The notes under the pieces: model-generated
Database searches by the model: none
Told to the model about the DNA's origin: nothing
What the model saw: only the letters and a program-made list of their open reading frames with translations
In this document: piece by piece, positions 8,397-16,392 of the stretch
Layout: every line of letters begins with the position of its first letter
How positions within the stretch are numbered: the stretch's first letter is position 1
Position numbers and translations under genes: made by a program
Assembly: GCA_030539055.1 (NCBI GenBank)
Contig: JAUNSV010000008.1
Location: forward strand, 1-54,477
DNA length: 54,477 bases
DNA from: Eubacteriales bacterium
GTDB taxonomy: Bacteria; Bacillota; Clostridia; Lachnospirales; Lachnospiraceae
Direction: 5' to 3'

Positions 8397-10445
8397 CTAT
8401 TCAATAGAATTAAATATACCCTCATAGCTACAATATGATTCTATATCTAGTGAATAAGAAGTAACATTCGAATTTTTTAATTTATCAAACATTTTAAAAA
8501 TTGTCATTAATGGGTATGTTTTGAAATGATTAGTAAAAGAAAGACTGTAGCAAAGTTTTTCTATATCAAATTCTTCCTCTTTTTTCTTAATATTATATTC
8601 CATTAAATTTAAGAATCTTTCATTTATTGTCTCCGATTTTTCTAGCAATAATATTATTCTTAAATAATCTTTATAACTTAAGCCTGTTGTTTCTTCTTTA
8701 TCTTTGTTTATTTGTTCTAGACCATCTTTAAATAGTAGTGTGCCATCTATGTCCCATGTTTTATTTGTATGTAGCGGTGGAACTTTTTCTCCTTTACATA
8801 ATATTTTAATATCATATACAGATTGCACTAATGCCCATATAGTTATAAAAAGAAAACTCCATATTGCTGCGAGAGCTGGGGAACCACCTATTTTTGCAGC
8901 TTCAGTCATTACTATTTTTAATTTTTCAGGTGAAGATACAATATGTATCATATTTGCACCCTCTCTCATAGCTAGTATGCGATATAATGTGCTTTTTAAT
9001 GCTTCTTTATCGGTAGTTTTACCAGATATAATATACTCTACTTCAAATTTTTTTGATAAAGACCTAACTTCTTCTTTAATAAATTTTTCTCTATTATAAA
9101 AATTAAAATTACTAAATGTGTATTCTGTATATAAGCATTTATATATTATATTTAAATCACTTTTAATATCTCTTTCTTTACTTAATAAAATTTCTTCATT
9201 GTAAACATATTCGTTAGGCATTGCTAAACTCAAAAGCCCATCGCTTATTACATTTTTTATATTATCTAATATATTAAGTAAACCTTTATTAATAGGATTA
9301 TTATTTAAATATGCAAGAGATACTTCTATATCCTCAAATTCATATGATATTTCTTCTGCTAATTCTCTATACTCTCTGTATACTCTTCTTATTTCATCAT
9401 TTCTCTCACTTTTATCTTCTATATCCTGCGCATTTGATAATTCATCATAGTAATCATCAATAAATAATTCTATCATTTGTATTTTGTTTGGAAAAATACT
9501 TAATTCATTTTTTACATTTTTTATACTATTTTCTGTTTTTATTACATCTTCATGTGAAAAATACTCTTTATAATCAGAAATTTGAGTTTTTATTATAAGA
9601 CCCTCTTCTTCGCTTAGAGAAACTCTTTCTATATTATATTTTTTTTCTAAATCATTAACTCTTTTTATCAAATTATTTTTTTTGTTAAAAAAGCTTGTAA
9701 TAAGTGATTCACAATCATCTGTACTTTTTCGTAAATTAGATAATTTTGAAATAATTGTCTCTATTTCTCTATCATAAAGAGTTTCTTTTAATTTTAATGT
9801 TGCTTCATTTGTGTCATTTATTTTATTATTTAATTTTTTTACTTCTTCATCTAATGCTAAAAATTCATTTGAATTTATTTCATATTCTTTTACTGTTTGT
9901 TTAATATTCTCATTTATTTCTTGTTTTTTTGTATTCTCTAATATATTATCTGAAAAAGAACTTAAATCACTATTTTCTTTTATTTCAAATTTTGAACTAG
10001 CAAAAGAAATAACAGAATCAATTATTCCATAGTTCATATAATCTTTTATTTCATTTTCAAAATTATAATCACTCAATAAATTTTTCATTTTCATATCTAT
10101 GTCTTCATTTATAGTGCCTGCAAAATAGTTTTGTACATTTTCTCCATATACATCTAAATGTGGAATTAAAAAATCATAATATTCTTTTTTTAATAAGTCT
10201 TCTTCATTATATTCTATACCAAAAATACGATACATATTCCAAAGATCTCTATGATACAATGAAAACATTGAATCTATAGCATTATTCGATGCGTATTGAT
10301 AATATAATGCTGCTCCTCTTATTCTACAGCTTTCTATCAATACCAATATCAAAGATAAAATACACACAAAAGATATCGATAAATAAATTGATACTACAGC
10401 ATAAAAAGGTTTTTCATTCTTAATATATTTTTTTAGCTGTATCAT
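8397..10445 (-). CDS. DUF5702 tad-locus membrane protein (TadG-like)
   Basis: This 682-residue protein starts with a prepilin-like membrane helix (AVVSIYLSISFVCILSLILV) followed by ESCRIRGAALYYQYASNNAI, a characteristic DUF5702 start. It then has a long region predicted to form coiled coils (about 170-330), and a second hydrophobic segment near residue 560 (AALAAIWSFLFITIWALVQS) followed by KVPPLHTNKTW. DUF5702 proteins occur only in Gram-positive tad loci as far as I know; their role is not established, and a TadG-like envelope-spanning part is the usual guess. The start overlaps the Flp pilin gene by 26 bases without a clear ribosome site, so coupling to the pilin is likely. Confidence 0.8.
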   Translation of the reverse strand: MIQLKKYIKNEKPFYAVVSIYLSISFVCILSLILVLIESCRIRGAALYYQYASNNAIDSMFSLYHRDLWNMYRIFGIEYNEEDLLKKEYYDFLIPHLDVYGENVQNYFAGTINEDIDMKMKNLLSDYNFENEIKDYMNYGIIDSVISFASSKFEIKENSDLSSFSDNILENTKKQEINENIKQTVKEYEINSNEFLALDEEVKKLNNKINDTNEATLKLKETLYDREIETIISKLSNLRKSTDDCESLITSFFNKKNNLIKRVNDLEKKYNIERVSLSEEEGLIIKTQISDYKEYFSHEDVIKTENSIKNVKNELSIFPNKIQMIELFIDDYYDELSNAQDIEDKSERNDEIRRVYREYRELAEEISYEFEDIEVSLAYLNNNPINKGLLNILDNIKNVISDGLLSLAMPNEYVYNEEILLSKERDIKSDLNIIYKCLYTEYTFSNFNFYNREKFIKEEVRSLSKKFEVEYIISGKTTDKEALKSTLYRILAMREGANMIHIVSSPEKLKIVMTEAAKIGGSPALAAIWSFLFITIWALVQSVYDIKILCKGEKVPPLHTNKTWDIDGTLLFKDGLEQINKDKEETTGLSYKDYLRIILLLEKSETINERFLNLMEYNIKKKEEEFDIEKLCYSLSFTNHFKTYPLMTIFKMFDKLKNSNVTSYSLDIESYCSYEGIFNSIE

Positions 10446-10647
10446 CTATTTGAGAAAAAACTTGCATAATAAGTGAATTTAGTCTATCTTTAAAAATATA
10501 TACAAGTGCTATCAATACGACTAGTATTAACACTATTTCTATAGTTCCAACTCCATCCTCTTCTGTAAAAACTTTATCTACAGTTTTCATAATCTTTTTT
10601 GCTTTTTCATTTGTTTTAAAATACAAATCAAATATTAAATCATTCAT
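10420..10647 (-). CDS. flp: Flp-type major pilin (Flp1 family, type IVb)
   Basis: This 75-residue protein has a 33-residue leader, then the processing site EEDGVGTIEIVLILVVLIAL. Cleavage is expected after a Gly of GVG, leaving Glu near position +5 of the mature helix. The hydrophobic helix is followed by FKDRLNSLI and a short polar tail. That is the pattern of the Flp1 pilins of Gram-positive tad loci. AAAGGAG lies about 7 bases before the ATG, the strongest ribosome site in the locus, which fits a highly made structural subunit. It lies between tadC and the DUF5702 gene. Confidence 0.88.
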   Translation of the reverse strand: MNDLIFDLYFKTNEKAKKIMKTVDKVFTEEDGVGTIEIVLILVVLIALVYIFKDRLNSLIMQVFSQIDDTAKKIY

Positions 10648-10671
10648 TTTATTTCTCCTTTTTTTATTATT

Positions 10672-12042
10672 TTAAAATGACATAAGTGCTGGTACCATGA
10701 CTATTACCATAACTATTCCTAGCATAATCATAAGTGGAAATATTAATTTTGTTGATGCCTCCTCTCCCAATTTTTTAGCATTTAATTTTCTTTCTTCAAA
10801 TGCTTCCATTACTTCCAATTTTAATGTTTGTATTAAACTTCTCCCACCATTTTTTATATTCTGTTCTAAAATATTCATAAATCTTGTATATACTTTTAAA
10901 TCTATATGTTGAACAAAATCGTTGTAACAAGCATTCTCTATTACTCCAGAGCTTAACTTTTTTGACATACTTTTAATCTCTTCATAAGCAAAAGTAGATT
11001 TTGCAACATTATTTGATACATTCATTTCATAATTATTTGATATTTTTATAAAAGCATTTCTTATTGTCATACCACAAGCTACATATATTAATAATTTCGA
11101 TACAATATTTGGATAATCTAATAAAAGAGTCCTTTCTCTATTTTTCTTTTCTTCTTTCTCTTTTATTTTATCTTTATATCCAAACATTATTGCTATAATT
11201 ATAAAAAATATAAAAATAATAATTGAACTATAATCTTTTTTTTCATCATAAGATATTTTTACATCTTTAATACTTGTTGGTAAAATAAAATTCTTTTTAT
11301 TAGTAGTGCTTTTATCTATTATCAATAATTCTTCATCAAATAATTTTTTGATTTTTTCATTATACTCTATTTCTTTAGGAAATATTTTTATTGGTATCAA
11401 GTAATTTTTAGATTCATACTCATTTCTTTCATACTTTTTATCGCTGTCTAGTATTTTTGTAGAAAACTTTAGTTTTAAATATCCCTCTACTATTACTCCT
11501 AAAGGAAGTGTTTGATTATCTACTTTGCCATCACTAGATATTAATTTTTGATACTCCATATAGTACTCAGCGTTATTCGTTTCTCCCTCTCTATATGGTT
11601 CAAAAGTCCAAATCAAATTTATGCCTTTATCTCTATACTCTCTAAATAAATTTAAATCAGATTTTATATTTAAGAAATCTTCATTCCCATTTAAAGCTTT
11701 TTCAAGTGTTGTATCATATAAACTATCAAATATTTTTTCTGCTTCTTCTTTTGTATATCTCATTTTTGAAACTAGTATTCTTTTTTCTTCATCTTTTGTA
11801 TCTAAGCCTTTTACTATCAAATTATAATATGCATCATTTTCTCCAAATGTGGGTCTTGCTATTTGATATTTGGATTCAAAAATAGAATTATTATTAGTAA
11901 AAAAAGAAAGTAAACTTAAAAATACACCTAGAACAATTAATATTTTTTGCTCTTTTTTCAATTTTTTAATATATAAAAAAAGTTTTTCTTTACATTCTTT
12001 TATTTTATCTTTTAATTCTTTCCATACATTTTTTAAATTCAA
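10672..12042 (-). CDS. tadC: TadC-like type II secretion F-domain protein with large ectodomain
   Basis: This 456-residue inner-membrane platform protein of the Tad pilus has a short basic N-terminus, one span at about 33-50, and an extracytoplasmic domain of about 210 residues (with YTKEEAEKIFDSLYDTTLEK near 96-115). A second span follows near 268-290, then the cytoplasmic T2SSF domain and C-terminal spans ending GEEASTKLIFPLMIMLGIVM and VIVMVPALMSF, a strong TadC signature. The start is TTG at 12042, one base after the tadB stop, with GAGG 6 bases upstream. The ectodomain is common in Gram-positive TadC and may contact the wall or incoming pilins, which is an inference. Confidence 0.88.
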   Translation of the reverse strand: MNLKNVWKELKDKIKECKEKLFLYIKKLKKEQKILIVLGVFLSLLSFFTNNNSIFESKYQIARPTFGENDAYYNLIVKGLDTKDEEKRILVSKMRYTKEEAEKIFDSLYDTTLEKALNGNEDFLNIKSDLNLFREYRDKGINLIWTFEPYREGETNNAEYYMEYQKLISSDGKVDNQTLPLGVIVEGYLKLKFSTKILDSDKKYERNEYESKNYLIPIKIFPKEIEYNEKIKKLFDEELLIIDKSTTNKKNFILPTSIKDVKISYDEKKDYSSIIIFIFFIIIAIMFGYKDKIKEKEEKKNRERTLLLDYPNIVSKLLIYVACGMTIRNAFIKISNNYEMNVSNNVAKSTFAYEEIKSMSKKLSSGVIENACYNDFVQHIDLKVYTRFMNILEQNIKNGGRSLIQTLKLEVMEAFEERKLNAKKLGEEASTKLIFPLMIMLGIVMVIVMVPALMSF

Positions 12043-12043
12043 A

Positions 12044-12871
12044 TTACACCTCTATATTTAATATCTTTTGTGCCATATAATATGAAAATCCATATGCTAT
12101 AAGACAAATTGTCATAATCACTCTTCCAATTAGTGTTGTATACATAGGAATTAAAAAATCTCTACTCGATATATTCATATAAATTATTATAAAGAATGGT
12201 ATTAAATTCATTATTGTTTGTTCAAATTTCTTTTCTGTTGTTTTTGATTCAATATCCATTTCGATTTGAATTTTGTCTCTTAGTGTTTTTAATGTATTAT
12301 CTATTATTTTATGTAATTCTCCACCAGATTTTTTTGCTAAAATAAACACTTCTGCAAAGTCTATAATATCTTCTATCCCAGATCTAAATGCAAAATCTCG
12401 TAGTGGTTCTTCAATTGGTTTATTCATCATAATATAATTGTTTATTATTTTTAATTCTTCTTCTATCATTGAGCTATGTGGATATATTTTTTTTATTTCT
12501 TTTGGTATTTTTAAAAATGCATTTTCTATAGAATATCCTGCATCAAGATAAGAAACCAAAATATTAACCATATCTTTAAACTCTAATAACAATTTCTTTT
12601 TTCTATTATCTCTAAGTTTATTTTTAATAAAAAATGGATAAACAATAGAAATAGGAATTGAAATAATAGCTATAATAATTGATTTATAAAATGTATATGA
12701 TACTAATATGCAAAACAGAAATGATTTAAAAAAATATTTACACAAATCATATTTATTTATACGATATGTATTATAATCTAGCTTCCCACTTTCTTCGATC
12801 CACAAGTTCTGATACTCGTTCAAAATGATCTTCTTTAATTGTGTAAATTTTTCTAATTTGATAATCTCCAT
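12044..12871 (-). CDS. tadB: TadB-like type II secretion F-domain protein
   Basis: This is the partner of TadC in the pilus motor platform. It has two spans near the N-terminus (FFKSFLFCILVSYTFYKSII), the T2SSF domain (FKDMVNILVSYLDAGYSIEN) and C-terminal spans. The conserved family start corresponds to DYNTYRINKYDLCKYF at about residue 32, so the first 25-30 residues of the longest frame, which overlap tadA by 101 bases, may not be made. No ATG or GTG lies near the expected start; a TTG at 12805 is a candidate, and the ATG at 12871 has an AGGGG about 9 bases upstream. The 5' end is therefore uncertain. Confidence 0.85.
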   Translation of the reverse strand: MEIIKLEKFTQLKKIILNEYQNLWIEESGKLDYNTYRINKYDLCKYFFKSFLFCILVSYTFYKSIIIAIISIPISIVYPFFIKNKLRDNRKKKLLLEFKDMVNILVSYLDAGYSIENAFLKIPKEIKKIYPHSSMIEEELKIINNYIMMNKPIEEPLRDFAFRSGIEDIIDFAEVFILAKKSGGELHKIIDNTLKTLRDKIQIEMDIESKTTEKKFEQTIMNLIPFFIIIYMNISSRDFLIPMYTTLIGRVIMTICLIAYGFSYYMAQKILNIEV

Positions 12872-13958
12872 CTTTTAATTCCCCTAATTCAGATATTTCT
12901 TGAACTATTCTTCTTCCTTTTTTGTCTCTTGTTAAATGAATTATAATATCTATTGCAGATACAATTTGTTTTCTAATAGCATTAAGTGGTAAATTTTGTG
13001 CCATTAAAACCATAGTTTCTAGTCTTGAAAGCATATCTTCACTAGAGTTAGCATGCCCTGTAGATATAGAACCATCATGCCCTGTATTCATAGCTTGTAG
13101 CATATCTAGGCTTTCTTTTCCTCTTACTTCACCTACTATTATTCTACTTGGGTTCATTCTTAATGAAGCTTTGATTAAAGTGGACATATCTATAGCACCA
13201 GTGCCATCTGCATTTGCATTTCTAGTTTCCATAGATACTAAGTTTTCTATATGAGTAATTTTTAATTCTGCACTATCTTCTATTGTTATTATTCTTTCAT
13301 CTTTTGGTATAAAAGATGTGAGAGCGTTTAAAAAAGTAGTTTTTCCTGAACCAGTCCCACCAGATATAAAAATATTGTATCCAGCTTTTACTAATTCCTC
13401 TAAAAAAGCTGCTGCTTCTTTTGTTATTGATTTTAACTCAATTAATTTTTCCATACTAATAGTCATTGGAAACTTTCTTATGGTAACTGTTGGCCCCTTT
13501 AGTGCAATAGGCGGCAATACTATATGCACTCTTGAACCATCAAGTAGCCTTGCATCTACTATTGGATTTGATGTATTAACCACTCTATTTATTTTCCCTA
13601 CTATTTGCTGAATAATATTTTCTAATTGTTCTTTGCTTTCAAATTTTTTATTCCATTTTATATATTTACCTTTTTTTTCTATGAATATCTCTGTCGGAGA
13701 ATTAATCATAATCTCATTTATATCATTATCATCTAGTATTTCTTGCAAAATATCATATCTTTTTAAACTATCAAATATAGCTTTTCTTAAATTAATTTTT
13801 TCTTTTACGCTTATTTCTTCTTCTACATCTATTTTTAATAAAAATGAATCTATTAAATCATAAATATATTTTTCATCTAATTCCTCTTTGTTTATTACTT
13901 CAAGTAGTATTGCTTTTTTAATAGTATCTTTTAATTCCATAATTCTATTATTTAACAT
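12771..13958 (-). CDS. tadA: TadA/CpaF-type secretion ATPase
   Basis: This 395-residue hexameric ATPase powers Flp pilus assembly in the cytoplasm. It shows an N-terminal domain with INEIMINSPTEIFIEKKGKY, Walker A GGTGSGKTT (about 200-208), the Asp box ITIEDSAELKI, Walker B IIVGEVRGKESLDML and the His box TGHDGSISTGHANS. All catalytic residues are present. I chose the ATG at 13958 because GAGG lies exactly 6 bases upstream. A TTG at 13970 is possible but lacks a ribosome site. It overlaps the tadZ end by 11 bases. Confidence 0.94.
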   Translation of the reverse strand: MLNNRIMELKDTIKKAILLEVINKEELDEKYIYDLIDSFLLKIDVEEEISVKEKINLRKAIFDSLKRYDILQEILDDNDINEIMINSPTEIFIEKKGKYIKWNKKFESKEQLENIIQQIVGKINRVVNTSNPIVDARLLDGSRVHIVLPPIALKGPTVTIRKFPMTISMEKLIELKSITKEAAAFLEELVKAGYNIFISGGTGSGKTTFLNALTSFIPKDERIITIEDSAELKITHIENLVSMETRNANADGTGAIDMSTLIKASLRMNPSRIIVGEVRGKESLDMLQAMNTGHDGSISTGHANSSEDMLSRLETMVLMAQNLPLNAIRKQIVSAIDIIIHLTRDKKGRRIVQEISELGELKDGDYQIRKIYTIKEDHFERVSELVDRRKWEARL

Positions 13959-14871
13959 GCATTTCCTCAATGATATTCATATTTATAGTATTATTTTTCT
14001 TTATATATCTTTTAAACTTATTATATTTTTGTAACTTTACTTCATCATTCCCTAAAGGTATAATAATCTTCCAAGCATTTTGCATTAAAAATTGATTTCT
14101 TATATAAGAAGTATCTAAATCAATAAATATACTTTCAAATTCCATTTCTATAGCAAGTGTATTAATTATTTCTTCTATATCATAAGGTGTAACTAATGAT
14201 AAATCATCTGGGAATGATACTCCTTGAATATAAAATAAACTACCTTTTTTATCTATTTGGGTCTCAATTTTTTCTTTTTTTAATTCACTACCCTTATAAA
14301 AATATATTATATTAGAAAAATTTTTACTATTTGTAGCAAAATCCATCTCTTTTATTGATAAATATAAAGTCTTATTATTTTTTGAAAACTCTTTTGCCAT
14401 TAATTGAAAATTATTTTTTACACTAATATTAGAAAAAGCAGAATATAATAATACTAATTTAATATTCTTTTTACTCTCTTTTACTTTATCTTTTTCATTA
14501 TCAAATTTTATTATATAATCAATTTTTTTTGATAAATCACTAATTTTTTGATATTTATAAATTTGAATACTTTTTAATTTTTCTAATTTTTCTTTTGCTT
14601 CTTCCTCGCTGGTTTTACTTTGTATGTTTATATCTTCTTCTTTGTTATCTGTTAAGAAAATAATTCTTTTACATAAAAAATCATCTAAATCAATATTGTA
14701 ATTTGAAGAAATAATAATTGAATTTATTTTTTCATCCTTTTCATACTCTTTTAAAGCTTTTATATCATTGAATGGTAGAAAATTTGATAAAGAAATATTT
14801 TTTCTTAAATGTTCACATAAAGTTTTTGCAAAAGAAATATTTTTATCTAGTATAATTATTTTATTTTTCAT
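13948..14871 (-). CDS. tadZ: TadZ/CpaE-like protein with degenerate P-loop
   Basis: This protein of about 307 residues is in the tadZ position. The N-terminal 100 residues resemble an atypical receiver domain (KIIILDKNISFAKTLCEHLR). The C-terminal half resembles a MinD/ParA-like fold, with conserved features such as TPYDIEEIINTLAIEMEFES and IFIDLD. The Walker A position reads LLYSAFSNISVKNNFQLMA without the Gly-Lys-Thr signature, so it is probably not an ATPase; degenerate P-loops are known in TadZ proteins, which position the machine at the cell pole. The ATG at 14871 overlaps the stop of the upstream gene by one base (TAATG), with AAAGGG upstream. A longer frame starting at 14922 lacks such a site. 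Confidence 0.78.
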   Translation of the reverse strand: MKNKIIILDKNISFAKTLCEHLRKNISLSNFLPFNDIKALKEYEKDEKINSIIISSNYNIDLDDFLCKRIIFLTDNKEEDINIQSKTSEEEAKEKLEKLKSIQIYKYQKISDLSKKIDYIIKFDNEKDKVKESKKNIKLVLLYSAFSNISVKNNFQLMAKEFSKNNKTLYLSIKEMDFATNSKNFSNIIYFYKGSELKKEKIETQIDKKGSLFYIQGVSFPDDLSLVTPYDIEEIINTLAIEMEFESIFIDLDTSYIRNQFLMQNAWKIIIPLGNDEVKLQKYNKFKRYIKKNNTINMNIIEEMHVK

Positions 14872-15317
14872 TAAATAACCCTTTCTATTATAAAAAATGA
14901 AAATGATCCTATTAATATACAAGGTGCTAATGGTACTCTTCTCCTACTTGCTATTATTATTAATAAAGCAATAATAAGTGAGATAAATAATATTACCAAA
15001 GCACTACTATAATTCATTAAGCCTATAACGACAGAAAATATTTTGATATCACCCGATGGAATATTTATAAATAACCTTAATATGATAAAAATTGTAAGTG
15101 ATATTGTATATTTTATAGGGAATAATATTTGAATGGGAGTTCCAAATAATATTTTTTCGAAAATTGTATATAAAAAAATTGTTAAAATGGAGAAAAATAA
15201 AATGCTATTAGGGATAATAAATTTTTTCATATCATATAAGCTAAAGACAAAAAATATACTTAATAATAAAAACTTGTTCCGAATAAAAACCTCCTTTAAG
15301 AAAAATTTAAGGATCAT
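14871..15317 (-). CDS. Prepilin peptidase (TadV/CpaA-like, A24 family), first gene of the tad locus
   Basis: The longest frame is 148 residues. The two catalytic aspartates are Asp29 in SLYDMKKFIIPN and Asp90 in PSGDIKIF, the canonical GxGD-type motif, with APCILIGSF near the end as in CpaA/TadV. It processes Flp and TadE-type prepilins. The start is unclear. The ATG at 15317 has no ribosome site. A perfect AAGGAGG (15296-15290) lies 5 bases before an in-frame ATT (15284-15282). Starting at the ATT would give the usual short N-terminus, with the first Asp at position 18. The AAGGAGG lies in the 3' arm of a stable hairpin (see the leader feature). Confidence 0.82.
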   Translation of the reverse strand: MILKFFLKEVFIRNKFLLLSIFFVFSLYDMKKFIIPNSILFFSILTIFLYTIFEKILFGTPIQILFPIKYTISLTIFIILRLFINIPSGDIKIFSVVIGLMNYSSALVILFISLIIALLIIIASRRRVPLAPCILIGSFSFFIIERVI

Positions 15318-15331
15318 TTTCTTGAAAGGAG
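15291..15331 (-). promoter_or_regulatory. Leader hairpin that would sequester the ribosome binding site of the tad operon
   Basis: In the minus-strand transcript CTCCTTTCAAGAAAA (15331-15317) can pair with TTTTCTTAAAGGAG (15304-15291), giving 14 base pairs with one bulged C and a 12-base loop. The 3' arm is almost the whole AAGGAGG ribosome site (15296-15290) of the first tad gene. The 5' arm begins with CTCCTTT, an anti-Shine-Dalgarno sequence. The pairing is read directly from the sequence; control of translation is an inference. Confidence 0.6.
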
Positions 15332-15566
15332 ATTAACATATATTTTTTTATTTGAATACTCTAAAGCTCGTTATATTATAAAATTTGTGATAACAAAAAA
15401 GTATAATATTTTATGTATTACATATTTTAATGTAGTAATTAATTTTTTTTATTTCCATTTTTTTATTTTAATTATTTATAATAAAATTAGAGTGTTTTAA
15501 ATACATTGTTTTTATTATTTCATTATGATATACTTTTATTAAATTAATTTTTTTAGGAGTATTGAT
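15318..15566. other. Intergenic region between the divergent tad operon and murI
   Basis: This is the longest gene-free stretch in the window (249 bases), very AT-rich. It holds the 5' arm of the tad leader hairpin, a possible minus-strand -10 (TATAAT, 15380-15375) without a convincing -35, and the murI promoter and ribosome site. I see no RNA gene or open frame of note. Confidence 0.5.
15506..15534 (+). promoter_or_regulatory. Promoter of murI
   Basis: TTGTTT (15506-15511) is followed by a 17-base spacer and TATACT (15529-15534) with an extended -10 TG at 15526-15527. The ribosome site AGGAG lies 8 bases before the ATG at 15567. Confidence 0.6.
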
Positions 15567-16376
15567 ATGAATAGTAATCAAAAAATTGCTGTCTTCGATT
15601 CTGGTCTCGGTGGTTTATCAGTCTTAAAACACCTTTTAAATGCTTTACCAAATGAAGACTATATTTATATGGCGGATTCTTTAAATGCTCCATATGGAAT
15701 AAAAAGCCCAGAAGAAGTACTAGAATTAACAGAAAAAGCTTTTGATACTCTTTTTTTTCAAGATATAAAAATTCTCGTTGTTGCATGCAATACAGCATCC
15801 ACTCAATATAATGAAATAGGTCATAAAGAAAAATATAAAAACAAATTAATATTTACCATTCACCCTAGCATACAAGGTCCTCTAAATGATAATCGTACAT
15901 CAAATATTTTATTAATGGCTACAAAAATTACTTTACAAAGTAATTATGTAAAAAATATGTTACAATCAAATAAAACTGAAAAGAAAATAGAAACACTGGC
16001 CGCTGGTGATATAGTACCTTTTGTTGAAAAAAATAATACGAATAGTTCAGAATTTGATCATATGTTACATAATTTATTATTAAAATACAAAAATATAGAC
16101 TCTGTGATTTTAGGTTGCACACATTTTCCTTTTGTAAAAGAACAAATTAATAATGAATTAATGAAAAACAACAATAATAAAGAAATAATATTTTTTGATA
16201 ATGCTATACATTTAACTAAAAGTATTATTAATACTTTAAAAGAAAAAAATATACTTTTTACTAATAAAAGAAGCATACATTCTGTAGATATTATAGATAC
16301 TTTAAATGATAAAACTCGTTTACCAATATATAAAAAGTTGGTAGATAATACCAACTTTAATTATAATTTTATATGA
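15567..16376 (+). CDS. murI: Glutamate racemase
   Basis: The 269-residue enzyme makes D-glutamate for peptidoglycan in the cytoplasm. It has the N-terminal FDSGLGGLSVL (10-20), YMADSLNAPYG (34-44), the first catalytic cysteine in ACNTAS (Cys74) and the second in LGCTHFP (Cys184), so both acid/base thiols are present. AGGAG precedes the ATG by 8 bases, and an extended -10 promoter lies upstream. It is a single-gene unit, divergent from the tad operon and convergent with the CDF transporter gene. A 10-bp inverted repeat near the 3' end (16334-16358) is inside the coding sequence. Confidence 0.96.
   Translation: MNSNQKIAVFDSGLGGLSVLKHLLNALPNEDYIYMADSLNAPYGIKSPEEVLELTEKAFDTLFFQDIKILVVACNTASTQYNEIGHKEKYKNKLIFTIHPSIQGPLNDNRTSNILLMATKITLQSNYVKNMLQSNKTEKKIETLAAGDIVPFVEKNNTNSSEFDHMLHNLLLKYKNIDSVILGCTHFPFVKEQINNELMKNNNNKEIIFFDNAIHLTKSIINTLKEKNILFTNKRSIHSVDIIDTLNDKTRLPIYKKLVDNTNFNYNFI
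16334..16358. repeat. Inverted repeat at the 3' end of murI
   Basis: AAAGTTGGTA and TACCAACTTT form a perfect 10-bp stem with a 5-base loop inside the last codons of murI. A T-rich stretch begins about 20 bases later rather than directly, so it is a poor match to an intrinsic terminator. Confidence 0.35.
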
Positions 16377-16392
16377 ATTTTTTTTATTAATA

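Noticed and set aside
8704-9099. 131-codon open frame on the plus strand within the DUF5702 gene
   Set aside because: It is antisense to a well-supported gene, has no ribosome site or promoter, and encodes nothing recognisable.
12771-12871. A 101-base overlap of tadB with tadA as a programmed arrangement
   Set aside because: Homologues of TadB start near residue 32 of the longest frame, so the overlap is more likely an artefact of the unclear start codon.
5757-15317. The tad locus as recent horizontal transfer
   Set aside because: Base composition and start/ribosome-site style look like the flanking housekeeping genes, and no mobile element, tRNA or repeat borders were found.
16334-16358. 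10-bp inverted repeat near the end of murI as a terminator
   Set aside because: The stem lies inside coding sequence and the T-rich stretch begins about 20 bases later, so I list it only as a repeat.
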